The notes: generated by a model from the sequence alone, not told the origin. 64,000 bases of DNA from Rana temporaria (GCF_905171775.1 NC_053494.1:44921981-44985980); one strand, 5' to 3'. Shown: positions 10,651-25,100, counted from the stretch's first letter. Translations and numbers: made by a program.

Positions 10651-12645
10651 ATATGATGCTACATACAGTCTATACAGCGCACCCAGCAGGTGCATTTGTT
10701 AGTGAAGGCAATTGTTTATTTGGACCAGCTTGTTCCAGATGAACGATATAAAGTTCATTGAAACATAGAACTGGGCTTTAAGTATTTGTCTGTCTTAATA
10801 GTCTTGTAAGAGCCAATACACATAACTTTCTGTTCACTATGAAGAGGATTGCCGACTTGGACTGACTTGCTAATCTACTTCAAGAGATAAGCGACAGCAA
10901 AGGCTACTGATCCTCATTCCCACCTAGCCTGTTTCTTCCGTTCAGACAGTCTAGTTAATTCAGAATAGCCTGCCAACACATGGCAACGGGAAAAATACAA
11001 GCATGCACTTTTACCATGTCTCACTGAACTCAAAGATGTTTAGGCAGACTTAAATAACTAAGCAGATCGGGTTTCTTGAACTGACCAATTCTCATTCTTG
11101 AAAAGATAAACATTTTGTAAATTTGCAAAATAAAATTGAATACTGGCTTTGGCTATTACGAAGTTACAAGAGATTGCATGCATTAATATGCATTGATTGG
11201 GTTGATTTGTAGCTCCATGTTTTTGGGTTTTAACATTTATTTTTGTTTGTTTGACTGGCAAATTGCACTCAATACACCCAAATTACAGCCTACAGAAAAC
11301 TTTGATAAAGGCACTGCAACACAACACACTGATTTGAACAAATTCTAGAAAAAAACTAACATTTTGCCTGTACAGTAATATGCACGATGATGAATCAGAC
11401 AGGAACAAACTTTAAGCGTGACATGTTGCTTTACCTCACCATGTGCCAATTTTTACATCTACCAAAAGTGATCTCTGCTCAATAGCTCAGGTATACTCAA
11501 CATCTGAATACAGGTAATTTTCTTGACCACTCCTCCAGAACTTGAAATCTCAGCTGTCAGAAGAGCCAAAACCACAATGGGAAAATAATGTTTAACGAGG
11601 AAAAACCCTCTAATGTCTGTAAGTGCCGATAAAGTGATTAGTATAAATATTAATTCTTGCACAGTCCTTTCATCCATTCGATGAAAAGATAATAGCTGCT
11701 TTTCAAGGAGCAAAAATTTGCACAAAATAAACATCCCTTTAAAACTGGAAACCCCACAGCCCACAACTAAAGATTTTTTTTGCACAAAAAGCAATTGTTA
11801 CATTCCAGCCAGCCACATCATTGCCATACTGAGTGTTAATAAAAATACAGTTATTCAAACATTTACAAAGTAATAAAAAGTGCTAAGTATAAATATGGTA
11901 GCTACAAACCATAGAGAAAATTACTTATGTAAAAAAGTTACAACTTCAATACAACCACAATTATAGTTCCGTGTGGGCACTAAGAGCTTTATGTATCGCG
12001 TCCTTACCGAGAACTGAAGTTACTTTCCTTAACCGCCAATTAGGATCACATACCCTAAAATTATGAAACTGACTGGAGGTGGTGGGGAAAAAATTTACTT
12101 TTTAGACAGAACATACCGATAAGGTGCTTTCTCCCAAAAGCAGTTGCCTTGTTTGGCAGAGATGAAAGTCCCAGTGAGTTCACCTTTGCTACCTTTCAAT
12201 TCTACAAGAAAATGTTGAAAATGTTTCAAACTTGCCTGCCTTTACACTGGCCATAAATGTGACAGATTTGAAGATTTCAGATTTTGATCAACAGTTGCAT
12301 GGAATTAAAGTGAAAGTGAACTTTTCATCCTCACAAGTTTTTGCCAAAAAGTGCAAGTATAGACAGCATATTTGCATATTATGGCATACCTAAATACATA
12401 CCTTGTAACGTGTAACCCTCCAGTGCTCGGCCACCTGTGATCCTCTCCGTTGCTATATCACTCATGCTTCAATCTTCTCTTGGTCTGGGTTCAGAAATGA
12501 CTGGCCATATACAGGCACAGTATAAGACCTCATGCATATGGGCACTGAGGCCTGTAGACTGTGAATTGACTGTGGGTTTATATGGCTAGGGTCACCAAGT
12601 GCAGCATGCAGGCAGCCCATTTAAAGTGGTTGTAAAGGCTAAGGC

Positions 12646-12788
12646 TGGATTCACACCTATGCATTTTTAGTGCTTTTTGCATTTTGCAGATTTGAATCAC
12701 AGAACACATTCCATAGGAAACCATGTTAAATGGAATGTAGTGCAAAATGCAAAAAGCACTAAAAATGCATAGGTGTAAATCCAGCCTA
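12646..12788. mobile_element. Small foldback MITE
   Basis: GGCTGGATTCACACCTATGC pairs with GCATAGGTGTAAATCCAGCC. Arms of about 45 bp include TTTTTAGTGCTTTTTGCATT and its inverse. Confidence 0.85.
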
Positions 12789-13187
12789 AAGGTTTACCTT
12801 GTCAATTTGGGAGGAGCAGCTGTGCATCCCCATAGACTTGAAAAAGCTGCCTGCACACCTGCATAAACACACGGCCCACTCACAAACTATGGGCATCAGC
12901 ACCCATGAGAATGAGTCCTATAAGATCATAGATAATTCAAATTTTAGAGCATTTATTTTGTAATACCTGTTCATAAGACACAAAGGGGCAAATTTATCAA
13001 GCAGTGCATTAACTGTGTGTGGATGGTTGATGGAGAAAGTAACAGTTCAGTTGCTTGGCAGAGGAGGGATAGGCTTCCTTTTCAGGGATTGGAGGAGGTG
13101 GGGGGCAGCAGCATTCCAAGCATAAAAAAGTAATTGAGCAGCTCTTTAATGAAGCAGAAGTAGTGAGTCAATGGTAGGTGAATTTAA

Positions 13188-13598
13188 GATCCCTTTCACA
13201 ATGGGGCACAGGCCGCGTTAGCGGTAAAGCACTGATAGTTTTAGCGGCAATTTACCGCTGTTATAGCTGTGCTTTTCACCACTAGCGGGGGCGTTTTTAA
13301 CCCCGCTAGCAGCCGAAGAGAGGGTTAAATATGCCTGAAAAGCACTGCTGAAGCGCTTTGCAGGCGCTTCAGCAGCGCTGCCCATTGATTTCAAAGGCAG
13401 GGGTGGTTAAGGAGCAGTGTATACACCATTGCCACATCACCCCAAAGATGCTGTTTGCAGGAATTTTTTTTTCCGTCCTGCAAGCGCACCGCCCCAGTGT
13501 GAAAGCACTTGGCTTTCACACTGGAGAGGCTTGAGAGGCACTTTTCAGGCAGTTTGCAGGTGCTATGAAAAGCGACTTCAGTGTGAAAGGGGTCTAAG
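13188..13598. mobile_element. hAT-like MITE
   Basis: Left end AGATCCCTTTCACAATGGGG, right end CAGTGTGAAAGGGGTCT. Internal AGCGCTGCCCATTGATTTCA matches the 4543 element. No target duplication resolved. Confidence 0.75.
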
Positions 13599-13764
13599 CA
13601 TTCTTGGGATAAACCGATCTATACCCCTAAAATATTTTAAAAAAATTAAATAAGTATATAAAAATAAATAAAAAAGGGAGCATACTCCATGGATCACTTA
13701 CTCTTTCTCTGCCGCCACAATTCAATGTTTGACATTATTCCACTCAGCTACAGCAGGCTGGCCA

Positions 13765-14062
13765 CCTAGTAGTTGCCACTTCTGCTTTGTAACATTGGGA
13801 TCTCCAGTTTGAATCCTGGCCAGGAGACTATCTGTATTTTTTTTTGCATGTTTTCCCTGTACGTGGGTTTCTTCCAGATACTAAAATTTCCTCCCACACC
13901 TCAAAGAATGCGGGTAGGTCAATTGGCAACTGACTAAATTGGTCCTAGCATGTGTATGTGGAGTAGGGATCATATATTATAAGCTTCTTGAGGGCATGAA
14001 CTGATATGAATTTGCAAAATGTTAAGTGCTACGTAAATTGGTGCCATATAAATGTCTCTAGA
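13765..14062 (+). mobile_element. tRNA-derived SINE (V-SINE-like)
   Basis: Head with A-box-like CTAGTAGTTGCC and B-box-like AGTTTGAATCC. The central domain TGTACGTGGGTTTCTTCCAG..CCTCCCACACCTCAAAG is the kind shared among vertebrate SINEs. The tail TTGAGGGCATGAACTGAT..GCCATATAAATG resembles a LINE-type 3' end. The tRNA part is diverged and not a functional tRNA. Confidence 0.8.
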
Positions 14063-14202
14063 AAATAAAATAAAAAACAGCTACTTCATTAACTATTCAC
14101 TGTTGGTGAATCAATCACTGTAATTTAAAACATATGCACTAGAAAAAATTTACCTGCATTGAATGTTTAGTGAAGGTCTGATTCACTGCTTTATAAATAT
14201 AC

Positions 14203-14467
14203 GGTTCACACTATGTGCGGCCGCGGGGGAAAAGCAGGGGGTTTGGTGTGCCCCCGTTTACCATTTTAGGTTCAAATTGGGTCTGAATTTTTACCTGAAT
14301 TCAAACCTGAAACAAAGCCAAAGATGCACAGGACCCTTCTGCTGTGCGCTCCATGGCCGCGCTGGAGATGTGTGAACAGCTCCATTGAGAGCCAGTCACA
14401 CTCTCCTGTCATGCAAATTGGATGCGGGGAAACTGCATCCTATTCACATAGGTGTGAACCCAGCCTA
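14203..14467. mobile_element. hAT-like MITE
   Basis: GGTTCACACTATGTGCGGCC at the left and CACATAGGTGTGAACCCAGC at the right form the inverted termini. Confidence 0.7.
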
Positions 14468-15314
14468 ATGGTAACTATTACTAACTACAAATTGCCCGAA
14501 AATATATACTAGAGATAGTCTTTGAATAAGTAAATATAAATTACAGGTTGTAATTCCTAAAGAGGGAACAGGCTAGAAATTCAGGTTACTGCTATGTTAT
14601 GTGCTGTATGTAAAAGCCCAAATATATGTAAAAATCTTAAAATTCAACACAGTATTTACATCACTATGAGGCTTTGTTAACATCCATTTTAAACTGGCCA
14701 AAAGACTGGCTGAAGTCTTGTCAAGATAGATTGATGGTGAGATGTCGGTCCTACAACGCATGGCTACACCGCTACACCTTTTGTCCACTGGACCTTACTG
14801 GCACATTGTGTGTAGACAGGGCTGTGTATAACCATACCCCTTGGGCTACAGAAAAGTGCCATGTCTTTAAATTGAAATACTGGACAAAAAGGCAGCTATA
14901 AGCAGGAAAATGTCCATCCCATGGACCAAAAACGTAAGATTTAGTTTTGATGAGCTAGAAAATTCCAAGACACTTAGAGATTGCACTCGGGGTGGTTCCT
15001 CATACCAGACATGCACCCCTGACCCACACAGTATCTGTGGTGCAAACGGATTTACTGAATTATAGCACATTCCTGCCTTTTGGTTCTTAAAAAATGAAAA
15101 AATATATACCGTATTTAATCTGTATTGCCAAGAGTAACCAATTAGCTTTTAATTCAAATTTTACTTTTTAGGAGATTGGAAAATTAAAGTGGGAAATTAA
15201 CTGGTTGCTAAAGGCAACAGTCTGCTCCTTGTTTAGAATCTTTGGATGATGAGGTCTATTTTTTATTTTTTAACTTATTAAACCGTTCCAACTTTAAAAT
15301 CAGTAATAAAGAGC

Positions 15315-15805
15315 TTAAAGCGGTGGTTCCCCTAAAAATAAAATGTTGACATCGCATTTAGCAAATAAATTACAGTTAGAATCGGCTTGTTTTATTTAAA
15401 AAATACCTCCGTACGTATCGTTTCCATTATTCGGTCCCACCGCCACTTCCGGGTACGATGCAGGCGGTGGGCGTTCCTAATTGATTGACAGGCATCCGAA
15501 CGACGCATCCATCGCGTCACGAGATGCCGAAAAAAGCCGAACGTCGGTGCGCACGCGCCGTATAGAGCCGCACCGACGTTCGGCTTTTTTCGGCATCTCG
15601 TGACGCGATGGATGCGTCGTTCGGATGCCTGTCAATCAATTAGGAACGCCCACCGCCTGCATCGTACCCGGAAGTGGCGGTGGGACCGAATAATGGAAAC
15701 GATACGTACGGAGGTATTTTTTAAATAAAACAAGCCGATTCTAACTGTAATTTATTTGCTAAATGCGATGTCAACATTTTATTTTTAGGGGAACCACCGC
15801 TTTAA
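15315..15805. mobile_element. Near-perfect foldback TTAA MITE
   Basis: TTAA at 15315-15318 and 15802-15805. Termini AAAGCGGTGGTTCCCCTAAA and its exact inverse. Arms of about 235 bp appear perfectly complementary around a ~19-base GC-rich centre near 15560. No coding capacity. The lack of divergence suggests recent insertion. Confidence 0.92.
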
Positions 15806-16814
15806 GAAATACAAAAAAGTTAAGACCAAAGAAAAGCACCATACCTCCAGTGATCTCCGAATGCATAATAAGCTAACATACTAAATAAAAAAATTCTAAA
15901 TATATTGACTATACCAAAAAAAATACTTCTAAACAGGAAACGTAAGAAAATAAAAAATTCAATGCATATGGCCACTTCCCAACCTAAGCTACTCATTTAA
16001 TTTAAAAAGCTAAAAATGAAAAATAAATGCTAGGCATATTGGTTACCTCTTATACTAGATAGCTACATAATCATTCCACATCTCAATTTTTTTATCGTCT
16101 ATAGACTAAAACCTTCAGTGAGTATCAAGAATCATAAAAAAAAAAACTGTTCATACAATACTTCTCTAATTTGGTCACGGTTACTGAAAAGAAAGGATAA
16201 AAAATACCAAGTCACTTTGCACTTTTGTCTAGACTACCAAAATGCTAAAGTCCAAAAGTCTTTGGCAAAAGACTACAAAAAATATAATAAAACATTGAAA
16301 ACAAAATAAAACAGTAGAAGTCCACTAATAGTCACAGCAAAATGTGGGGTTCAGTTTGGCTAAGGGCTAAATCCTCAGTTTTCAATGGTTTCATTTTTGT
16401 TTTCACAGAAAACTTTGCAGGTCAACCAATTTCCAATGCAGCCTTTCAAAGGCCTAAAATTGTCTCATGTTCTCACTTTAACTTGAATAGTTGGTTTGTG
16501 GCTTCCAGGGGTATCATTTAAAAATGGAGAAAATTACAGGAGTATGTGGATTGCTACTCGTCTTCACCCTAACTGTAACTATTTTGGTTAAACTGCAGTC
16601 CATTCACGGTCAACTACAGGGTTCCCATTACAAGACATAGAAAGTTAGCACTCTTATGCTTTCAAGTATGACAGTGTCCAGAAAGGCAGGTGCATGCAGG
16701 ATGGAGCTCACCCATACTCCATATTAGACTAAATTGCCAGGACAAAGGGAAATAGTGAGCACAGCAATATACAGGTGTCTCAATTGGACCTGTGAAACAA
16801 AACAAAAAGTGAGA

Positions 16815-17098
16815 TTAAAGTGGAACTAAACCCTCCTCATCTTGGCCTTTCCGCTAGGGATGGTCCTGACAGTGTGCTTATTGACATAAGCACACTGGTA
16901 ACTGTGACAGTTATCACCAAATACCTGCCTTGAATGTAGCATATACTGCTCATGCAATAGTAGGTAGAATGTAAATAAAAACACTGCAAGAAACAATATT
17001 AGTAGGATTAATTAAGGATTTAATCATTTTCAAGGAACATTTTTAGTTTGAGCTTTCTTTTTGGGAAAACGTTAAATGGTGTTTAGTTCCGCTATAAT
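16815..17098. mobile_element. TTAA-type MITE
   Basis: TTAAAGTGGAACTAAACCCT at the left. GTTTAGTTCCGCTATAAT at the right is the degraded inverse. Confidence 0.7.
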
Positions 17099-19147
17099 TC
17101 TACCAAAACAGGGACAAGGCAACATAAAATATTACATAGGTATTAACCCTCACTCTGTCCAGAACCCAAGAAAAAATTGAGCATGCAGAATGCTGTGCAC
17201 TACTAATCAGAAGCATGGGCTTAGTTGGTTCCTTGGGTAATAAAGAACTGTAGATGCAAAAAAAAAAGGGGCCCATCACCGATTTTTGGACATTGATCAG
17301 CCAGTAGAAACATTGAATTTTTATTTTATGTTTTTTAATTGGCCTGTACATAGATAACAAATACATGAAATATTTATTCAGGATTTGGATACCTTCTCCC
17401 CTTGCTAGCCAAAAAGGCTGACTGTTTTCCCGTGGCTGACTGTTTTCCCGTGGCAAAACAAAACCAAAAAGAAAAATTGTGAAATCTTTCCAAAAGGCTC
17501 CCCACTTTGTCTAAGTGCTCTTAAAAATTACATAATATGATTGGCTGCTGTGGGCCATACTGTTATCCTTAATTTCCTCCACTGTTTCAGAACACCCCTT
17601 TCAGCATAGAATGTTTATAGTAATTAGAAGAACTAAATGCTATGCTCATCTAGCCACATCTTTGCTGATCCTATGAATGAACTTCTCTGAAATGTAATCG
17701 CAGAAATACGTTATGCAACACAGTAGTTGGTCATCTACATATCTGGATATGTGTCAAGCTGTATTAAAACAACACAGAAAAAAAAATCACGCAGCTTTTG
17801 TTTCTCTACAGAAAAAACAGCTCATTCAATAAAGTGTAACTAGATACAGTGTTAAATTACAGTATTCTATAGAATCCTGAAGTGCATTGGCCTAACCATC
17901 CATATTATAAAGTTTAATTTTTTTTTACATACGAACATATGCTCCCCTGTATGGCGCATTTTGTTTTTTAAACAATGGAAACTGATATATGTTGTTAACA
18001 CGTACGACTTATGAAAAATGTCAGTCATTCAAAAAATTTTAGACACGAACCCCCACACTATACATAACCGCTCCTCCCTACCTCACCTCTTCCACACACA
18101 TTGAATCCTCAGTACCTGTGCCATAATTCTTAGTCTGTAGGGACAGAGTACATATATTGCAATGAATAAGCAGCTGCATATTTTATAGCTAGAAGAAGCA
18201 TTACACAACATGATAGACCACCTACTCTGCAAGAAAAAACTTGTTTGCATATGGTCTAATCATTACATTATCTGTATTCCCCGTCACTGGATTGTCAGTT
18301 ACAAGAATTATGCGTCAGTTACTTGGAAAAGATGGACAATAATCATTCCTAGGGACATCAACACATTTTAGATTAGACACAGATTTTATCTTAAGTGTAA
18401 ATGGTGGGGTACATCTGAAACAACTGTAAACAACTGGGTCTCTGCTATCACCAACTTTAGTCATCTGTGATCAAATGGTAACTTCTTTGGGCTTGATTTT
18501 CCATGAGAATGCAAACCAGGATTTATTCTATATAGTCTTAGAACAATCTGATTTATAAAATCGAGTGGGCCTACAGCATTGCTTCTAATTATTCAATATT
18601 TTAAAATATTTCTATCAGCATTTCTTCAATTAATTCTAATGCCCCTTAACTAGAAGTTCTGAGTTCTTGGTGCACATTTACATCTGAACAACAATACCTT
18701 ATGTTAACCAATCAACAAATAGGAAAGGTAGCATTTCCACTTGGCTGTTCCATTACTCAGCCTTGCCAGTCACCAGAAGGAACCAGTATGCACAAGATAT
18801 GGAGCCCAGGAACCCATGATTTGTATGCCATTTGGGTCTCTGCAAGCTTCATTTATTCTCAAAGCTATACAAGAACCCTTATTAGGCCATATATACTTGT
18901 ATTATGACATATTGCTGCCAGAGCCATTTTTGCAGGAGTTTTTTTCTTTGTAGACCCAAAGATTTGCTAAAACCCCCAAATAGTATATATTTTTATAAAA
19001 GCCAAGACCATGGAGAATAACATGGTGGTAGTTCAAATTTTTTAGGTCACTCGAATCAAGCGTTAATTCTCAGTAAAAAGTTGATTTTAGTTCACATGCA
19101 ATATATTAGCCGCCAGTTTTTTGGTAAAATATAAAAGAAGAGATTGC

Positions 19148-19420
19148 GCAAAGTAAATAGATACCCAAGGTGTCAAGCCCTAAAGCTATGTGTACCCATT
19201 AAGCTTCGACATACTTCAGTACCCCAAATTTTCAACTGGCAATGCTTTAAAAGCTGTTTTAGGTCATGAGTTCATAGTTAATCTAACCACTAATGGCTCT
19301 AAAATTATTGCTCTCACTTTAGCATTGGCGACGGTATGCAACATGTATAGCGCAATCAGTGTTTTTGTGCATAGGCACCCAAAATGTGTGCATCTTTGTA
19401 CGTGGTCATAGGGGTTCCAA
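19148..19420. repeat. Dispersed repeat domain (GATACCCAA family), copy 1
   Basis: AGATACCCAAGGTGTCAAGC, ATTATTGCTCTCACT and TGGCGACGG-type blocks recur at 46105-46370 (inside a hAT element) and at 53641-53780. Confidence 0.55.
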
Positions 19421-21975
19421 TTGTTTGGGGCCTTTTTAAGTGCTTGGGTGTACCTTTAAATTTAGTTTTACTTTATTGATCTAAAAAAATAAGACACAGA
19501 CAGCAGATAAAACCAGCAATTAGGTCCCAATGTTTAGGTTACTGTCTGTGTCCTGGTTGGGGTAAATTCCTTTAGTAACAAAGGGCAGAAAATTTCCCTC
19601 ATGGAGCCACAGACAATACAAGTACAATAGGAGTTCTACCATTCTCGACTCTAATAAAAGAATAGAAAAGTTTGGTTTGGGTTGGGTTGTGCTTTAAAGG
19701 AGAAAGCTGTATATCAAAAGGGGCTAACATTTTTTCACAAAAGGCATGCTTTATAAGCAGAAGCTGTAAGCAATAACAAAAGATATTTGTTTCTTTTAAA
19801 AAAGTAAATGGAACTCCATAATCAAGAAGAGCACCCTTTTTTAGTTTAGGAATATTTGTTCACTTTTAATAATATTAATAAAGTCCCCATAATTTTATAA
19901 TTTCTAATTATTCAAGCATGTCCATGTCCCCAAAAGTAGTGGGGTGAGGTGGGGGAAGAACATCTGCTAAACATGAAATTAAAGAACTTTAGCTGCTGTA
20001 AGGTATAGGCACTTGATCAAAGTGGCCATGTGACCTCGTTTCACATCTCCAAAAAAGCTTATAAATGCATGATAGCATGAGGTTAGGATCCATACAAACA
20101 AGATCATTATGAAAAAGCTATTAAAATACAGAAAATTATCATAACACATTGCCATAAATGTGAAAAAAGTTTTTTTTGTTTTTTTTGTAGTTAAAAAAAA
20201 AATGTAAAAATAAAATTAAGAAAATGGTTCCTTCAAGAAAATGATTTTTTAAATGTTTCAAATGTACTGTAAATATGTGCCTTCTCACATCCATCCATTT
20301 GCTGGTTATAATTATAAATACTAACAGTTTGCACTTAACCTGAAAACTGTAAAAATCCTAAACTATATTGTCCACTACTCAGTATTGTTCATTGAATAAA
20401 GTACTAAATTCAGCATATGAAACCTAACAATAAATTTACTACACTAATTATTTAACAGTAATAAACTGACAAGAAATATTTCTTCAGTTCACAGTACACA
20501 CAAAGAGCTCAATATTATCGCATATTAAAAGAAAAAAAAAATCTACAAAGCAGCTTAAAGCAGTTTATAATAACCTCTAAACAGAATCCCTGGTTAACAA
20601 AGTGCTTTAACAAGAATTAAACTTCTTCAAAATAACCTAGTAAAAAATAGTGCTAGACTGATTCCAAGCTCACAAGTTTTATGAAGAACATTGCTGTCAC
20701 GTGAAGCACCAAAATATATATATATATACACACACGCACTAATTCTGAGAACCTCAAGTTGAAAATGTATCCCTACATCACTGTGGAATATTCTTTTGTC
20801 TCTTGCAGAACTCAGAAAATTGACTTTTTCTAGATTGGATCTCCCCCTTTAAGGCTTATTCCATCCAAACTGGTTGTTTGTTATGGGTGATGACTCTAGG
20901 TTGGATCATCCACAAGCTTCTTATTTCTCCTGAAGACTCCAGTGATAATCTCCCATACAGAGCCTGGCTCTGCCCCCACCCCATGGGCAAATTTATCTTA
21001 AGAATCTGGAGATTTAATCCACCTTCCTTATTTTCTGTAAAGTAAAATGAACAAAGCATAGGAAGGGAGGACATGACCCCTATTGGGCATGGGCGATGGG
21101 TGGAACTGGAATTTTCAGTGCAGAGGACTCTCTGTGAGATATAAGGAGCAAGTGGTCAATTATTCCTGCTGATATCAACCCAAAATTGACCTTTTATCCT
21201 ACATTGAAAATTGCATTTTCTTTTATAGAACTTCAATAATTCAGGAATAGTTTGTGTTTAAAGTGATGTGCCGGTTTGTTGTACTCTTTAGTATGGCCAA
21301 GCTCACTGCACAAATCTACCACATTCATTAAAAAGTGAGCCAAGCTCATAAGGTTTGCCCAGGCAGAATATCAGATAGCTCAATCGTATGGACCATTTCA
21401 GGCAATTATCCATGTTTTCAGAAGGCCATTGGTCCTAGATTAACCCCAACTACAGTCTTTGTGGACAAAACACATTTACAGATATGTCTGGTCAGCTGCC
21501 TGTGAAGATGCTCTATAAAGTAAAGTCCTGTATCATTTCCTTTAGAACCCAACTGAATAACGGCATGCAGACATATTGTTCATTCTCTCACATTAATACT
21601 TTTGGACCAAACACCTCGATTGATCCTAGGAACACTGAGGCCTGCTGGGGATCCATGACGCACACGGATAGCAATCTTGTCCTGTGGTGAACAAAGCTGA
21701 TCAAGGTTGAAAAAAGTCAAAATGCATGTTAAGACGCAACAAGGAGACTTAGATTGATTTGGTAAATCCAGAACAAGCTAAAAGTAAGAACTTTACCTAA
21801 TCATCCATGGTGCTCTTTGAGGGTAGAGATCAGTCTATCACTGATAAAAGATAACTGTTTACCTATCTTCTTATTTATATAGCAAATACTAAAACACAGG
21901 GTGCAGTACTTTGTCAGATTACGTGATACAGTTGATTTCGCAGTGGGTTGGTAAAGCAATGAACTGAAAGGCTTG

Positions 21976-22128
21976 TCACCATTTTAGTCTTTTGGTCTTG
22001 CAGTAAGGACATTCCGGTTTGCTGGATGCGCACTGTTCACATAATATGTAATGCTGGCAGGACTGCAGGACTATACTGTCATTTTCATGGCAAACCACAC
22101 ATTTCTTGGAATGTAGTTGGAATATCAA
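21976..22128 (-). CDS. UNKL: UNKL last exon, RING finger and stop
   Basis: 153 nt, phase 0, acceptor GTTCACAG. Encodes LIFQLHSKKCVVCHEND then CQH, CEQC and CPYC: paired Cys/His of a C-terminal RING that in this family mediates ubiquitin-ligase-type contacts. The reading after the last CPYC is short, ending RLKW. Confidence 0.93.
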   Translation of the reverse strand: MIFQLHSKKCVVCHENDSIVLQSCQHYILCEQCASSKPECPYCKTKRLKW

Positions 22129-25100
22129 CTGTGAACACACACCAAAAAAAAAATATATAGAATTAAACATAAAAAGACAGCACAGTGTTTTAAAATGAAT
22201 AGTATATTTATTTTTCTCAGTTTCATCTTTAGACGGACTCTGCCCTGAGCTACGTCACCAATGCGGTCTCCAAATATCACCAAAGACCTCCTGCCATCAA
22301 GCTCTCTCGTCTCCTCCCCCTATGCTCCTCTCCAGGACTTTTCCAGAACCTCTCTCATCCTCTGGAAATCTACCTCAATCTGTCTGGCTATCACCTACTC
22401 TGGCTGCCTTTAGGTGATCCCTGAAAACTCATATCTTCAGGGAAGTCTATCCCCCCTACACCCAACAACTGAACTTTTATCTCTTCCATCAGCTCATTCC
22501 CACATTTATAACTTGTTTTACCACTTGCCCCACCCTATTAGATTGTAAGCTCCTATAAGCAGGGCCCACTTAACCCTCCTGTATTTTATTATATTGTAAC
22601 CGTACTGTCTCCCTGTAAAGCACTGTGCAAACTGTTGGCACTATATAAATCCTGAATAATTATTCATTTTTTGGGGATATGTGGGATAGACGTGTGGATG
22701 CATTCTGTTGTAAAAAGACTCTACTGTGACTTACTATTTAGATCAATGATTTATTCCACAAAAAAAACAAATTAGAGTGGTAGTAAACTCTACATAAAAA
22801 ATAAAATAAAATGGGGCCCTTGCAGGTTAATGCCACAACGTGCTAGTATGCATCACATACTAGCACATTATAACAGATTTACCTTTCAAACAGAGATCTC
22901 CAGCGACACACTGTCACCGCATTTTTACCTTGCTAAACAGCACAAGAAAAACACAATTTTAATATTTCCCTTTATATCCTATGGGACTTGTCATACCACT
23001 GCACTGCGAGTGCAGGCATTTTGAAAAGTCCTGTATGCTGCAGCTTTGGTGTGCTTTTCAAATTCGCACCAAAAGCACGGCTCCCCAATGAAATGATTAG
23101 GAAATGTCCCATGTCCATTTTTCAATTGTGCCTGCTGGAAGTCAAGCACCTAGAAAACGCATCAAAAATGCATATGCCTTTTTAATGCATTCCTTCAACA
23201 GCAGTGTGGAAGCACACTTACACTGCCTTGAAAAAGTATTCATAACCCTTGGAATTTTCCACATTTTGTCATGTTACAATCCAAAACGTAAAAGTATTTT
23301 ATTGGGATTTTATGTGACAGACCAACACAAAGTGGCACATAATTGTGAAGTGGAAGGAAAATGATACATGGTTTTCAAACTTCTTTATAAATAAATATCT
23401 GAAAAGTGTGACATGCATTTGCATTCAGCCCTCCTGAGTCAATACTTTGTAGTTGCAATTCTTTTTGGGTATGTCGCTAGCAGCTTTGCACATCTAGAGA
23501 GTGACATTTTTGCCCATTCTTCTTTGCAAAATAGCTTAAGCTCTGTTAGATTGGATGGAGAGCATCTGAACATCAATTTATCAAGTCATGCCACAATTGG
23601 ATTAAGGTCTGGACTTTGACTTGGCCATTCCAACACAGAAATATGCTTTTATCTAAACCATTCCATTGTAGCTCTGGCTGTATGTTTTGGGTCATTGTCC
23701 TGCTGAAAAGTGAACCTCTGCCCCAGTCTCAAGTCTTTTGCAGATTCTAACAGGTTTTCTCCTAAGATTGACTTGTATTTGGCTCCATCCATCTTCCCAT
23801 CAACTCTGACCAGCTTCCTTGTCCCTGCTGAATAAAAGTGGTGTGTTCAGGGTGATGTGCAGTGTTAGTTTTCCGCCACACATAGCGTTTTGTTTTTAGG
23901 CCAAAAAGTTCAATCTTGGTCCCATCTGACCAGAGCACCTTCTTCCACATGTTTGCTGTGTCCCCCGCATGGCTTCTCGCAAACTGCTAACAAGACTTAT
24001 TATGGCTTTCTTTCAACAATGGCTTTCTTCTTGCCACTCCTCCATAAAGACCAGATTTGGGGAGCGCACAGCTAATAGTTGTCCTTTGGACAGATTTCCC
24101 CACCTGAGCTGTCTTTGCAACTCCTCCAGCGTTACCATGGACCTCTTGGCTGCTTCTCTGATTAATGCTCTCCTTGCCTGGGCCTATCAGTTTAGGTGGA
24201 CGGCCATGTCTTGGTAGGTTTGGAGTTGTGCCATACTCTTTACATTTTCGGATGATGGATTGAACAGTGCTCCGTGAGATGTTTAAAAGCTTGGGATATT
24301 TTTTTTAATGGCCTAACCTTGCTTTAAACTTCTCCACATTTTATCCATGACCTGTCTGGTGTGTTCCTTGGCCTGCATGATGCTGTTTGTTCACTAAGGT
24401 TCTCTAACAAACATCTGATGGCTTCAAAGAACAGCTGTATTTATACTGAGATTAAATTACACAAAGATGGTCTCTATTTACTAATTAGGTGACTTCTGAA
24501 AGCAATTGGTATCACTAGATCTTAGTTAAAGGTATCCGAGTAAAGGGGGGGCTGAATACAAATGCACGCCACACTTTTCAGATATTTGTAAAAAAAAATA
24601 TTGAAAACCATTTATCATTTTTCCTTCCACAATTATGTACCCCTTTGTGTTAGTCTGTCACATAAAATCCCAATAAAATACATTTATGTTTTTGGTTGTA
24701 ACATGACAAAATGATAGATCATTTTAACCTCCCTGGCGGTATGATTATTTCAGAAAAAAGGTGCTGAAAGCGGTACCATTATTTGCAAGGAAATTTGGCG
24801 TTTTATACTGTAGGCCTGTAATTCTTAGGAATAACTCACTTAAATCTGACCAAACAAGAGTCTAGTAGGCATCCCGGGTATATAATTTTTTTAAAAACAA
24901 AATTATAATATAATAAAAAATTATAAATAATTATAACAAATAATAATATAATAAAAATAAAAATTATTCAATAATGTAATCAACTTAAAATCACTGAAAT
25001 TTGCTCAGTTGCAGAATTGTCGCTGTCATTAATTTAATTTTTTTATTATGAATTTCCCCACAAATCGCTATCGCACAATTCTGCAAGTGATTATAATTTA

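Larger units (their letters stand above)
5943..21975. other. Intergenic / UNKL 3' flank, mostly low-copy AT-rich DNA
   Basis: About 16 kb between the GNPTG end and the UNKL stop. No spliced coding sequence is recognised. The right part next to 21975 must contain the UNKL 3' UTR, whose length I cannot fix. Repeats here are listed separately. Stretches 8550-10500, 10660-12630, 17100-19140 and 19430-21970 show no repeat or gene that I recognise. Confidence 0.6.

Noticed and set aside
13765..13840. tRNA gene
   Set aside because: A and B boxes are diverged and followed by SINE central and tail domains; it cannot form a good cloverleaf.
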